Shown: piece after piece, positions 43,078-54,123 of the stretch
Position numbering within the stretch: position 1 is the first letter of the stretch
Layout: each line of letters opens with the position of its first letter
Origin: Parelaphostrongylus tenuis
Taxonomy: Eukaryota > Nematoda > Chromadorea > Rhabditida > Metastrongylidae
Reading direction: 5' to 3'
Assembly: GCA_019055375.1 (NCBI GenBank)
Contig: JAHQIW010000425.1
Location: forward strand, 62,001-126,000
Length of the DNA stretch: 64,000 bases
The notes under the pieces: generated by a model
Database searches by the model: none
What the model was told of the DNA's origin: nothing
The model's input: only the letters and a program-made list of their open reading frames with translations
Position numbers and translations under genes: made by a program

Positions 43078-43218
43078 CCAAGATTTCTTATGTTTGTACT
43101 CTTCTTTGACGGTTATGATGATTCATAGATTCCCTAGAGAATTGAGTGGTGGGTGAAAACCCGACCTCAGATAAGAGTTAACACTACGAAAAACAGTAGA
43201 AACATAAGAAATCTTGGG
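43078..43218. repeat. Small element with perfect 18-bp terminal inverted repeats
   Basis: CCAAGATTTCTTATGTTT at 43078 and AAACATAAGAAATCTTGG ending near 43217 are perfect inverted copies around about 105 bp of unrelated sequence. Compatible with a very short non-autonomous DNA transposon. Confidence 0.65.
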
Positions 43219-43219
43219 A

Positions 43220-45465
43220 TTATTTAAGTAAAATGGCTGTCAGCATAAGCAGGTGTAAGGGTGGTATTCCTTACCCGACCAAACCTATTAATGGATGGCG
43301 GCTGATAGCTATGATAGAAAGATATTGAAGAGTAAGTGGTGAGTAAGAGGCGGCCTCGGTAGTGTAGTGTAGCTCGCGTCCCTAGCATGAAAAAGGGCTT
43401 TCAAAAGTCTGATATGGCATTTCTAGTAGTCGGATGCGTTCCGATTCTCTCGCAAGTCTCATCAGTACCACGCACCATTCGGCTAGTCGTTCCTATTATA
43501 GGTAGAAATCGTCGCCGAAGAAGTTATACTACACGTTAAGTGGAATAATCGCTCAATGTTACGCTCTTTCGAGTGACTGATTGTCAACTGCATGGCTCAA
43601 GGCTATCACGGAGCATATGTAACAGTACCTTTTAATCGACTTTATTTTGAACTCAGCTCAGGAGTTTAATAAAGTCTAATAGAATGTTCTGAAATTTGAA
43701 CGATTCCTAGTAATAGTAAGGACAATCACCCGAATACCATGTGACACTGATGACGCTCGCCTGAAAGTCTAAGCGTATGCCTACTACTGTGAAGATCCAT
43801 GCCAGACCACTGAAATAGTCAGACATTCTATCGGACTTCATTGAATTTATAAGCGAGATCTCGAAAGAAAAAGTCGATTGAAAAGTAATGTTGTATTTAG
43901 TTTTCTCTTGTCCATGAAACTTCTTTCTTTTTCCGTTAGATAATTAGTATCTTTCCAAAACATTAAAAATAGAAGAAACATTTTCAACATTCTGTGGATG
44001 CTGTAAATATTTTTTATAAAAACTGAAAGTTTTTGGCTTTTTCACCGGAGATATCGAAGTGAAAGGCTATATTATGGAATTTAAGGCGTCAGAATATTAT
44101 TCTCTCAAAGTAAATGTTGCAGCGACATCTGAAGAGTTCCATCAAAGCATGTAAAGAAAAAGTTTAAAGATATTGATGAAGAAAGTTATTTAATCTCTAT
44201 TCATTCTACACAAGGACTTATAGCAGCGAGCTGGTAATAATAGAAGAGTATTGAGCGTCTAGATTTACATATTCAATACATATCTTGATTTCAGAGTTGA
44301 TATCAAAACTGAGCAAAACAATTTTTCCAAATGAATATGCAACAAAATAATTCTTTCTGCTATTATTGAACATCTGATTGCAACTAAATCATCTTGAAAT
44401 TTTAATTAGAATTTTGATAAGCTTTTAAATGATAAAATAGAACAGAATACTAACCTACACGTGTTGATGGTTCGTCTTGTTTGATTTCAAGCATATTCTT
44501 TGTCTGACTGACAACTTACTTACCCGATAGTATTCACGTTCACTGGAATCTTGCAGTAGGAAGCTCTTGAGCTTTGCAAAGATCCTCTTCTAGGTGGATG
44601 TCGGTTCCCGCGGATGGAGGAAATCTGCCGCTTCACAATCAAGTTGCCACCATGGCGTGGATCGACTTCTATCTAAACTTTTTTATAGAAGCGTTGAGCA
44701 CGTTCCCTGATTGGAAGACCACGTTGAAAACTGAATATATACTTCTTCACTGCAATGGTTCAACCAGCTGAAGAATAAGAATTGGTATGTCGACATCTGC
44801 TTGTGGTACATTTCTCCTCTTCTATTATAAAACTCGTAGAAATTTCTACCGCATCTATCTATTGCAGTCGACTCGCTAGATCATGCTCCAGTGGTTGGTT
44901 AGTCGACTAATCGTGAGACTTACTGCCGTTGTATAGAAATTCAAATCGTGAGGATAAAAGACTTTCTCGCATTCATAAAGTTCTCGACGATTGGACACAA
45001 AGCTGAAAAAGCTCCAGCACGAATATCCTGAGATTAGCGCAAGACCAGGGCTCAGCATTTTTATGGAAAAACGAGGTGAAAGATCGTTAGCCTCAATCGA
45101 ACTACCATGCCACTTCGACCACATTTATGGCTCACGACGGCACAAAAACGGAACGAATTGTTGAGGGCAGAATGAAATCTGAAGATGGACCATTCTAACA
45201 ATATGTATAGTAGAACCTAAAACGAGTTTGAAAGCATTTCACTTGGCTCGACAAGATGTTTTCAGAAGGCATTCAGCATGGGGCAAGATACGCTTGATTA
45301 ACGACGGCGATAGTTGGTCGCCAGCAAATTCTGGTTTTGTGCCCTCTTGTGACAAACACTTACTGTGTGATTCAAATGAGTGAATTGAACTGTCGTTGAG
45401 AACGAAAATTTCAAGGGTTCTCAACGGCACTTGAAACAACAGAAACGTGACTTCAACGGTGTCGT
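43220..45465. other. No recognised gene; tRNA-like fragment
   Basis: A fragment with a T2-type head (GGCCTCGGTAGTGTAGTGTAGCTCGCG) lies at 43352-43380. The frame at 44574-44771 and the minus frames at 44876-45124 and 45239-45472 were inspected and not assigned. Confidence 0.4.
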
Positions 45466-45469
45466 TTTT

Positions 45470-45650
45470 CATGTCAAATAATAATACTAAATAAACAATA
45501 AAGGCTGGTAATTTTTCAAAGTTATAGTAGCAATAATAAATAAAAGGACAGAGCTTTTGAATCCGATTATCATGTCAAACAGTAGACTAAATAGACAATA
45601 ATGTTTGATACATCTATAGAAGATATAGTAGCAGAAATAGACAAAAGGAC
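45470..45650. repeat. Tandem duplication of about 110 bp
   Basis: Unit 1 from CATGTCAAATAATAATACTAAATAAACAATAA (45470) and unit 2 from CATGTCAAACAGTAGACTAAATAGACAATAA (45571) share order and content, through TATAGTAGCAATAATAAATAAAAGGACA and TATAGTAGCAGAAATAGACAAAAGGACA. The second unit carries an extra AAAAGGACA. Confidence 0.7.
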
Positions 45651-45789
45651 AAAAGGACAAAGACATTCGAAAGTAATGGTATATTATATTTCAAAATACC
45701 AACCAAGAGCAATCGAGTGTACAGTACAAAATTGCTGTTTTAGTGATTTTCACTTGACAGCAGTGCAGTGTAAATCGTCTGGAGCACCC

Positions 45790-45975
45790 ACAAAGGATTG
45801 GTTGAAAGACGAAGGGCTCTGACCGACTGACGAGACTGCCAAGGTTGAAACACCTGTATCGGGCTGTACAAAAGCCCATTTAACGACCACACGACAAGTT
45901 GGCTCAGATAGCAATTATGAGATATATTGAAATTTGAGCGTGGTCTCGAAGAAAACGCTTGAAAATAACGGTATG
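45790..45975 (+). repeat. Foldback element, family F (right half)
   Basis: CTGACGAGACTGCCAAGGTTGAAACACCTGTATCGGGCTGTACAA, then GGCTCAGATAG, then GAGCGTGGTCTCGAAGAAAACGCTTGAAAATAACGGTATG, the usual right-hand end. Confidence 0.7.
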
Positions 45976-48714
45976 AAAGGATAAGGCTTCCGATTCTGAT
46001 TATCCCTCAACGACACGCCATGCATTCCATTCCATTCGTATCGCCGTAGATGTGATTTGATGCAATTTGATTGTACTTGGAACCTATCGTTGTATATGTT
46101 CAATGTTCCTGTCTCTGACAGAGTCGGTATCAATTAACAGATCTGCGTCAAATGACGGCATTGTTTAAGCATGAGCCCGGGTTTGAACCAATTACCAAAT
46201 GTGCGCTTCAGGTAATGTTCAGTCAGTGTGAAACACATACTTATAATAACAATACGATAACTACTGCATTAACCAAATCAAACAATCCAAGACAATTGAG
46301 AAGGACGCACTGGGGCAAAGGGCAGTGTTGATATAACTGAATGAATCCTCTTTAATACACAAAAGCGATATCAGAAAGAGAGAACGAGATGACTTTCATA
46401 TCAAATTCAATGGATTCAATGAGAACAGCTAGATGCACAAAACGCCAACGCAAATGTGACGCCGTTAACGTTAATGCCAGTTACCACAACCGCCGCCGGT
46501 TACATTTACATACATCAAGCCGCATCTGAATCAACAGTGAAAGAGTAGATGACGTCAATCAGTTCCTTATGTTTTCGTTCATCTACCCAACACAATGAGG
46601 AAGGAAGCGCTAAAGGGAATGAAGAAAGAAAACGTCATGAAGTAGGAGAAAAACAGGGAGTACTGTTCAGCTTGAGGAAGACGTTCCTAAGAAATGAGTC
46701 ATTGGAGAGCACTTGACGCAGCTAATCGTTATTGACTGCAACTGACCACTTAGTCATGGTTTTCAATAACAACTAGGCGCCTTGACATAAAATATTCGTC
46801 TGTAAAATGTAATCAGAGAATGAGCGAGTCGTGTTGACATCACTTTCGCTCGAATATCTCGAGTCCTATTTCCATATAAAAGTATTATTCCAGTACAGCA
46901 GCAAATTCTTCCTAAGGGAGGGTTTGAAATCTGTAGATTGAAAAGTCATCTATTTGTATTAGTCCAGCAACACAGCAAGAATAGATAGGCTCACAAAAAG
47001 ATGTTGTTGTTGTTCATTGGGTTCGGCAATTGGCTAGTGAGGCCCTTGGGTCAGTTCCGCTTCACACTCGTGACGATTTACAATCTCACAGATTTTTGAT
47101 CGAGTCATATGAACGGGCTACACAGTAGTAGGCAACACAGTTGATGACCATAATACTGTAGACCACTTCAACTGACTCATACTCTCGTCTAAATTCGATT
47201 CCCCTGCATTGCCGTCATCGACGACGCTGTTGCTGATGATGACGTTGATTTCGTTTTTGTTTGCTTCGAACAAGAGCCGATTTCCGCTCACGTTCAATGA
47301 ACGATTTACCGCCAGTTTCATAATGACAACAAACCAAAATCATCCAGTCGATAGCAAAGCCGGTTTTGTTCTGTATATTTCAGAGGGATAATGTGCATAG
47401 ATAGGCAAAAAAACTTTCCAACCGAATAAATCCTATCAAAGCGGAAATGTGTTTCTCTCGAACATCAAAGAACAAATATGGCACATTTCATGAACAATCA
47501 CATGAAAGCTATAAAGCAAAGAATAAATTGAAGAGACCTCATCGATCGATATCGATCGCCGACTGAGTGTTCGAAAAGAGCTAGAAGCATTAATCACTCA
47601 TAGTGTGCCAGCTAAGTATTACGTTGATCATTGCGTAAACAACTCGTAATGATATTAATTAATAGTTGTCCGAAAATTAACGAATCACCCTGCAATTCTT
47701 CATCAGTTCATCTCCACTTGTTGATTGGAGGTACCCCGAACTGTCACATTGCGAAGTAAAGTGGAAGATTGATCTTTCATCAGGATCACCCCGATGAGAA
47801 TATTCAGCTGAGAATAAGTCTATGCTCAGACATGGCCCAAAGGACTACTCGTGGTTTCCTTCTCGCCATTGGCGATGAAAATAACGAACACCATTCATAA
47901 AATAGCCAAGGTAGTTTTGTTCCTCATTTTTCCGAGCTGGGGCAGCTCAAAAAATTAGCTCCTGTGCGGAGAACTTTTATGATTGCAATTTACTTGCGAT
48001 CACACGACTTATGCTGAACTCCGCTTCCGAAACGTTAGCTTTTTTCATTAGCAGAAAGTAAAATGAAAGTCATTTCACGAAGCAAACTTAATGGGAGAAT
48101 AGGCAGTCCTCGAGCTATCGCATGATACAAAAACTTGAATGAAAAAGGAAAAAAACGAAGCTATACAACAGCTGGATGAATCAATGTGATTTTACCGTTG
48201 TAGTATAGATGATTTTTCTTACATTCTTGACTGAAGTACTTTTTATAGAAGCCTTTTCTGCTGTATTTCATCACTTAATCACGATATTATCCCTCGGTAC
48301 CCCACATTACCAAACAAATTTCCATAATTTTATTGCAAGGCGTGATAATAAAGAGTTCCGCCGCTCTGCTCCGCGTCGCGCCGTCGCACACGCGGCGTGT
48401 GATCTGAGCTGATAATAGCTCAGATAGTTGTCAATGCGTTGAAAGACCTTGACTGTATTCAGATCATAGCTTAAAAGTTTATCATACTTGCTGCTGTAAC
48501 TGCTGGTATTGTGAAATCTGCAGAGTCACTGGCAAAAGTATCGTAGTAGCTCAACATAGTCGCAGTTCTAACAGAAATGATGAGCCAACTTGGTCCTACT
48601 TCACAGAAAAAAATCACATTTTGCTATTTTTATTGCTTGTGTTTACAGTTTCAAGAAGTTTAATCGTTGCTTAACGAACTGTTGTGCGATTCATTTTCTA
48701 AAACTTCGTCTAAT

Positions 48715-49012
48715 GACGTGTGGCGCAGTAGCTAGTGATACTGCGCTATAAGCACATGGTTGTTAGTTCGATTCTGGACTTAGATTAGCCTTAGCTAGAC
48801 TCCATTTCGCGGGCTCACCAAACCTTCTCTCCCTCCGGCGTTGGCCAACACCAGACTTGTCTAATAGAATAGAAGGCACTGATCTGATACATAATTCGGT
48901 CATCTTCATTCATTCTATAAGCCAGAGACAAACTCAGACAGTTTGCAATGCTATCAGTGAGGTAGAATGCATTGTACGTTTATAGGAGTTATATAAATCT
49001 TAAGAACTTTAC
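48715..49012 (+). repeat. tRNA-derived SINE, family S (left arm)
   Basis: GACGTGTGGCGCAGTAGCTAGTGATACTGCGC head, box B near TTAGTTCGATTCTGGAC, body CTCCCTCCGGCGTTGGCC, tail TTTATAGGAGTTATATAAATC. The mirrored copy is at 58630-58945. Confidence 0.8.
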
Positions 49013-50187
49013 CCTTCTAGTCTTTGACACTTAATCTGTAGTGATTTTCGGCTAGCTAAAGTGATATCAATACATAATACTGAGGAACGCCAAAATGGTA
49101 TTGAAGCAGGAGTCATAAATTATATTTCTGATACATGTTTTCAAACCTTTGGTGAACCACGTGCGCTAGAAGAGGTCATGGTAATTGACGCGGCTTTCTG
49201 GAGGCAATAGACAAAGTTGTCCTTCTAAAAACTGTTTTAGAAGTTGTAGAGCTCAATGTGCATTAGTCAGAATTTAATCGCTATTTGGAAAATACAAGGA
49301 TAATGAAGAAGCTCGATGGATCGAATTTTTCGACTTGCAACGAAGACAAAAGAAACTGTCGTTAAAATCGTCGTTATGAGGTTTAACGCTTCGTTTCTCC
49401 AACGCTACAAAATTATCCATTTCTCACATTGCGACGTACAATAGGAAGTGGATTTCAGACGGCAATGTTTGAAGTCTGACGCACTGAGTGATCTGCGATG
49501 ACGATCCTTTCAAATTCGATATCTAATCACAGAAGGCTACGATGGAATGACGTATGCAATCATTCACTACAACTTTTGATTTCTTGCTTGATCAGTGATG
49601 AAGATAAGTACCGTCACAAAATTGGCTTATAGTAAAACAGCTAGAATCCCTGCGAAGAATATTAATAAATAGATTTTGCATTGTTGCAAAGGATGAACGA
49701 TCAACGATGTGCAACTGTGTCTCATTCAGAGCACTCGACTGACAACTCCCCAACGGCCTAGCAGTCCCACAAACAACTTAAATTGATCTCAAAGGTTATC
49801 AACAACACAGCTGGTTGCCTTCAAGGAATTTGCCGCTTGCACTTACAAAATTCTGAGCTGCAAACATAAGTAGACTGTTTCCTCCTTAGCAAAAATGTAC
49901 AGATTCTATTGAAACGTAGTCAAAAAAGAAAAAAGGTTGAGAGGATTTACAATATTGGATTTTTCAAAAATCGAGTAGTGAAAAATATTCGGGCAAACCA
50001 CCTAACGTTTCAGCGAGTTCTTCTTCAATGCCGAGTATATCCGAATTTATTGTTTCCACAGCTGTTCGTCCTAAAGTTTTGAAGCGGAGCTATTCTCAAT
50101 TGTAGAAATTCATATGACAATGCCCTTCTATACGAGGCAAAAGCCTAGCTGTATTATGTTTATTTAAGAGCTTTTAGATGTGGTATA

Positions 50188-50492
50188 ATGTTTCAGTAAA
50201 CCCACTGAAGTAGAGTGATGTTCAAAACTTTTGCGTCAGTTGGGACTCGAACTCACATTTCACCTTAACCGGGAGCTAGTGCTCGTACTGTTGCACTACC
50301 GACGACCGTTTTTAACACTACGCTTTCTAGGCTACAAACACACTACAATGCACTAGCGTAGAGTGGCGTGAAAACAGGCGCCGGTGGTACAACGGTTCGA
50401 GCATGCGTCCCCGGCTAGGATGGGATGCGGGTTCGAGTTCCATCTGATGCAAAAGTTCTGCAAATCACTCTACATAACTGGGTATGTTGAAA
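50188..50492. repeat. Head-to-head tRNA-like hairpin element, family T (left arm)
   Basis: A minus-strand tRNA-like unit (about 50232-50310) and a plus-strand unit (about 50380-50455, GCGCCGGTGGTACAACGGTTCGAGCATGCG...GCGGGTTCGAGTTCC) face outward around a core with CTACAAACACACTACAATGCACTAGCGTAGAG. The ends (GGTATAATGTTTCAGTAAACCCACTGAAGTAGAGTGAT / ATCACTCTACATAACTGGGTATGTTGAAA) are also inverted copies. Confidence 0.78.
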
Positions 50493-50494
50493 AG

Positions 50495-50573
50495 CTCAAT
50501 CAATTACGCCTTAACATTGAATTTATTTCCATCAAGAAAACAAGATCTCCAGCAATAGATGTCGTATCAACTG
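50495..50573 (+). CDS. Unknown gene fragment, exon A (left arm)
   Basis: Encodes LNQLRLNIEFISIKKTRSPA then IDVVST. The upstream side abuts the end of the tRNA-like hairpin element at GTTGAAAAG, so the true 5' boundary may be lost or be the AAAAG acceptor. Donor ACTG|GTGTAC, phase 1. Supported by phase agreement with exon B across a 56-base intron and by near identity with the other arm. No protein family is recognised. Confidence 0.5.
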
Positions 50574-50629
50574 GTGTACAATGAAATGGTATTTTGGAAA
50601 AGTTGTTCTACTTCTGTGATTTCAACTAG

Positions 50630-50799
50630 AAGGAACAAAGAGCACTCCAAATACGAAGAAGACTGCTGTAGACAGTGGATCTGAATCAATACATCCGGAA
50701 GAAGGCGAAGAAGCCGAGATATCAACAAAAAGAAGATTTTCTAGCAGACTCGTTTTTAACCTATCAACTGAAGGAAATGCATCGACTTTTCTCAGCTAG
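50630..50799 (+). CDS. Unknown gene fragment, exon B with stop (left arm)
   Basis: Acceptor GTGATTTCAACTAG. In phase 1 it encodes EGTKSTPNTKKTAVDSGSES, then IHPEEGEEAEISTKRRFSSR and LVFNLSTEGNASTFLS and TAG. Composition (acidic, then basic, Ser-rich) is protein-like and resembles a disordered C-terminus. An overlapping frame (50675-50875, 66 codons from ATG) is also open and identical in both arms, so frame choice rests on the splice phase. Function unknown. Confidence 0.5.
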
Positions 50800-51177
50800 T
50801 GGTTGTATAAAGTCTGTTTTCAAAAACAATACGGTCACGACTGACGTGAGTGTTGCGCAAGAAAAAGCAAATTGATAGATTACATTTGAAAGGTATCTGA
50901 ATGGGTGCTTGTCTTTATGAAAAACTGTGGTTTTAAACACATTTTAGTGTAATCGCTTGTACACCGTTTTGAAAATATTTATTCTTCGTACAAAACTCGT
51001 ATCAGTGCTTGTTCAAAGTTCGGTACCAGTGAAATGACATGACAAAGAAATGATGAGTTAAATTACAAAAGAAGGAATTAGAAGCAAACGCGAAAGACGA
51101 TCCCACCAAATCATTTTACTTTGTTAAGCAGGTAGGTCGGCTATATCTCTTGAAGTTTTTTTATTTCGGGTGTTTTA

Positions 51178-51500
51178 TTAGGACCACGCTCAAATTTCGA
51201 GATATCTCACAATTATTATTCAAGCCAACATGTCACATGGTCTCTGATTGAGCTCTTCTACAGCCCCTTATACGTATTTCGGCCATGAAAAATGCCGATC
51301 TTGCGATTTATCACTTGAGGGCGATTGTGTACATCGTTTGTTGTTGCCTACCTCTTCAAAGGGGGAAAGGGGCTCCCGAGAGGCTTGGCTAAAGACGAAG
51401 GGCCTGCCGAACTGACGAGTTGCAGGGCCGGAACACGTGTATCAAGCTGTTCAAGAGTCCATTAACAGACAACAGGACATGTTGGCTCAATTAATGATTT
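51178..51500. repeat. Foldback element, family F (left arm)
   Basis: Ends AGGACCACGCTCAAATTTCGAG and GAGATATATTGTAGCTC. Inner arms are CTCTTCTACAGCCCCTTATACGTATTTCGGCC and GGGCCGGAACACGTGTATCAAGCTG. A 60-bp part is missing from the mirrored copy at 56219-56485. Confidence 0.7.
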
Positions 51501-51604
51501 GAGATATATTGTAGCTCTTGTTATTCCTCGGTTGAACTTCAATGCACGAAAGATTTCATAAACTTAACTATGTATAATTGAAATTTACGTGCATTTTTCT
51601 TTAG

Positions 51605-52092
51605 CTTCCTGATGATATCAAGGTCTATAGCAACTCTTTACAGATGGAACAGTGTCGACGGTCGATTTAGAAAAGTGTAGAAAGACTGAAAAGAGATCAT
51701 CCGGAAGGATATGAGACACTCTATGACCGGAGGATATTACTGTATTGAAGACATCAAGGAGTATTGTCAGTGGAGAATATTCATAGCGTTCAGACGTTCA
51801 CGCTCGCATCAATAAATTTTAATGAATTTCCACATTTTCTGCTCATAAAGGATAAAACAAAAACGGCTATAGGAATACCAGTAGATGAGGTACGGATAGA
51901 ATTGGATCGGATTATTGACGAATGAGGCCACCACCACCACCACCATTACCACCAGCGAAACGAATCGATCGTCTATTTAATGGGGACAGTTGAACGTGAA
52001 GAGAAAACGACGGCACTAAATCGTGATAGAATCGCTATCGATGTTCGAAATGGTCGGAGACACTTTGAATTTTATGTCGGATACACTTAGAA
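51605..52092 (+). pseudogene. Possible decayed coding segment (left arm)
   Basis: One plus-strand frame stays open for about 160 codons with only three internal stops (TAG about 51665, TGA about 51746, TGA 51923). It carries LPDDIKVYSNSLQMEQ, KRDHPEGYETLYDRR, NFNEFPHFLLIKDKTKTAIG and AIDVRNGRRHFEFYVGY. Fewer stops than expected for AT-rich DNA. The first block resembles the DD-containing catalytic strand of reverse transcriptases, but the rest does not confirm this. Mirrored at about 55630-56115. Confidence 0.35.
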
Positions 52093-52344
52093 GTGGTTGA
52101 CGATCGCGGATTCAAGACTAGCGCCGTCAGTGATCAGTTTTCATCGCAGTTTATTGGACTTTTCGTCTTGTCTAAGCAATTCATGCAATTAAGAAAAAAC
52201 CATGAATTTAAAATTGGTGGACCGCTTGGTTAATACTCATAAAGTCGGCTATTTAGCTCTTAAATGGTAATCTATTTTGGAAATTGTAATTGAATTTCTT
52301 GAAATTTCTGGCACCTTTGTGTGTAAGTAGTTCATTTATGATGG

Positions 52345-52510
52345 AAAGCGTGCATGGAGCGGTTAGAGATGGAACAATTTCTTCTCAACATGTTCATGTA
52401 TTCGACTCCATTGGTGGATTCAATTGGAAGTATATTTGGTCTTTACACTCAACAGTGGGAGCTCATCAATCTGTCAAATAGTGTTGCAAATCATAAGTTA
52501 TTGTTTCAGG
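52345..52510 (+). other. Conserved open segment of unknown function (left arm)
   Basis: MERLEMEQFLLNMFMYSTPL then WELINLSNSVANHKLLFQE, open from an upstream stop and ending at TTGTTTCAG|GAAAAAA. The mirrored copy at 55109-55339 keeps the frame. A remnant of the T-family tail follows directly (52538-52600). It could be an old exon or part of a repeat; I cannot tell. Confidence 0.35.
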
Positions 52511-53481
52511 AAAAAAAAAAACTCAATCCCAGTTGACACAAACGTTTTTGCACACCACTCTACATTATTGGGTGTATTGTAACATCATACCACCTCAAGT
52601 GGTGGTCAAATAAAATGATTTCTGATTGATTATTAAAAAGTCATTGATCTGCAAGCGAGTGATTGAATGAAGTTGACAAATAAGGGTACTTCCAAATTAG
52701 GCGTCCTTCCACAATGAGCACATCTACTCATGAATTTGATATTATTGAAAACCGATTTTTTCACGAAGTTTGACATCTTCAACATCACTTATTTTGGTGC
52801 TTTGGGTAGAGATGACGTGCAGTGCATACAAAGTCGGTCGTAAGCCCGTTTTTTTTTCTCTCCGAGCAAACAAAGGCTTTCGTCACTCCAGAGTCAGTAA
52901 ACTTCTACAATAATTCTCCGGGATAATGGAAAGCACTGGTACGATATATTAGCAGGCGATCAAAGGTCTTCTGTATTAAATATGCATTGAATTCTCTTTG
53001 ATTTTATGAAGGAAACAAACTCATGACGCATCCTTATCGAAGCGATCAATTCCGAATGTTCTACCGTTTATTATTCAAAACTTATTTCCATGTTACGGCT
53101 TCTTGAAAGTTGGACTCGAAATTTATTCAATGATCTTCGGTGCAGAAAAGTGTAACATGTGAAAAACATGAATTCATTTGAAATTAATTACTGAACTGGT
53201 TCCACGGTGTTTTTTATGCCTCAAAAATAGAAACACGATCAAATTGGTATATGAAGTTTTGAAATGAGGTGGACAGCTACTGTTTCACAACCAGTTCTAA
53301 TAACAACAATGGAGGACAGGAGCGGGATTTGAATTCAGCAAGAATAATTTTTTTGCAGTTGATGAAGGAAAGCAGAATACAGCAGTAAAATAGTAGTGAA
53401 AACGCTAAAGTGGATGAAACAGAAATTTTACTTTATTTGTACACTACCCGTCATCAAAATACACTTTAAGGATTTCGGCAC

Positions 53482-53670
53482 TTATTGTATTTGGTTCATT
53501 TCCTCACGTTCATCCTCAGCAAAGTCCTTCAAACACTCGATATAATCCTTCAGGTGCTGTTCGAAAATTTCGTCTTTTCTCGCGAATGCCGTGGAATACT
53601 GATTCAAAGGAATCTCTTGAAATCTTGAAGATAGCCGAGCAAAGGAGCTCGCGTGATTGCAGAGGAGCAT
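53482..53670 (-). other. Conserved C-terminus-like open segment (left arm and spacer)
   Basis: Minus-strand frame of 62 codons ending FEQHLKDYIECLKDFAEDER then EEMNQIQ and TAA. The last 28 codons lie in the arm and recur at 54126-54209 (+) with three base changes: one silent, one Asp/Glu and one Met/Leu. The pattern is what a constrained coding end would show, but the sample is tiny. Product unrecognised. Confidence 0.4.
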
Positions 53671-54123
53671 TGGGGAGAAGGGATGAAACCAGCGCCTTGC
53701 TTATCACCTTGCTTCCAATGCCTACTCTATGTTACTCACATAAAATTTTCGAAAAGCAACAAAAAGTTCTTCTGTAAATATTGTTAGTAAGACTAGCATT
53801 TAATTTATCACTTTATTTGACTCGTCATCACAGTACCTTTTTCACTGTGCGGATCCTAGTACGTCTAGTATTCAATTCGTTTTTCTTCTTCTTGACGGCG
53901 TAGAATACTAGTTGAGCGAGTGTTGTTGCAAACTTGAGGGTAGCCTTGCTGTGGCGTGTTCCATAGGACGTTGTTGTTGACTGCCGGAGAGAAGTGGGGG
54001 TGGAGATCGGATCCACGCGCGCCGTGACCAACACCACAAACACTCGGCCACGGCGCCCCAGACTAGATTAGCATTTATCGAGATTAATTGATTTATTTAA
54101 TAATCCAACAGCATTACTAAGCT
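53568..54123. other. Spacer of the giant inverted duplication
   Basis: About 556 bp not shared between arms. It contains one SINE-like family L copy on the minus strand (about 53830-54058) and about 250 bp continuing a minus-strand open frame from the left arm. Confidence 0.85.
53830..54058 (-). repeat. SINE-like repeat, family L (spacer)
   Basis: Minus-strand copy: GGGGCGCCGTGGCCGAGTGTTTGTGGTG head, CTCTCCGGCAGTCAACAACAACG, GACGGCGTAGAATACTAG on plus, and CGCACAGTGAAAAAGGT at the far end. Confidence 0.78.

Larger units (their letters stand above)
46241..53567 (+). repeat. Left arm of a giant inverted duplication
   Basis: About 7.3 kb whose reverse complement is found at 54124-61416. Outer break: homology ends at ...CGTATTGTTATTAT. 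Inner break: just past GTGCTGTTCGAAAA. By eye the arms differ by a few percent plus indels of about 20-85 bp. Repeats inside it occur at the mirrored place in the other arm, so they predate the duplication: SINE S at 48715, hairpin T at 50188, foldback F at 51178. Confidence 0.93.

Noticed and set aside
44574..44771. Open frame with a faint resemblance to a mariner transposase C-terminus
   Set aside because: The match depends on switching frames and no catalytic motif or terminal repeat was found nearby.
48209..48412. Pair of similar open frames at 48209-48412 (+) and 59244-59441 (-) as a conserved gene
   Set aside because: They are the same sequence in the two palindrome arms. The N-terminal codons differ through frame-changing indels, which argues against constraint.
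50675..50875. 66-codon frame identical in both arms as the true product
   Set aside because: It overlaps exon B in another frame and has no splice support. The identity reflects the near-identical DNA there, and the spliced frame is the better candidate.
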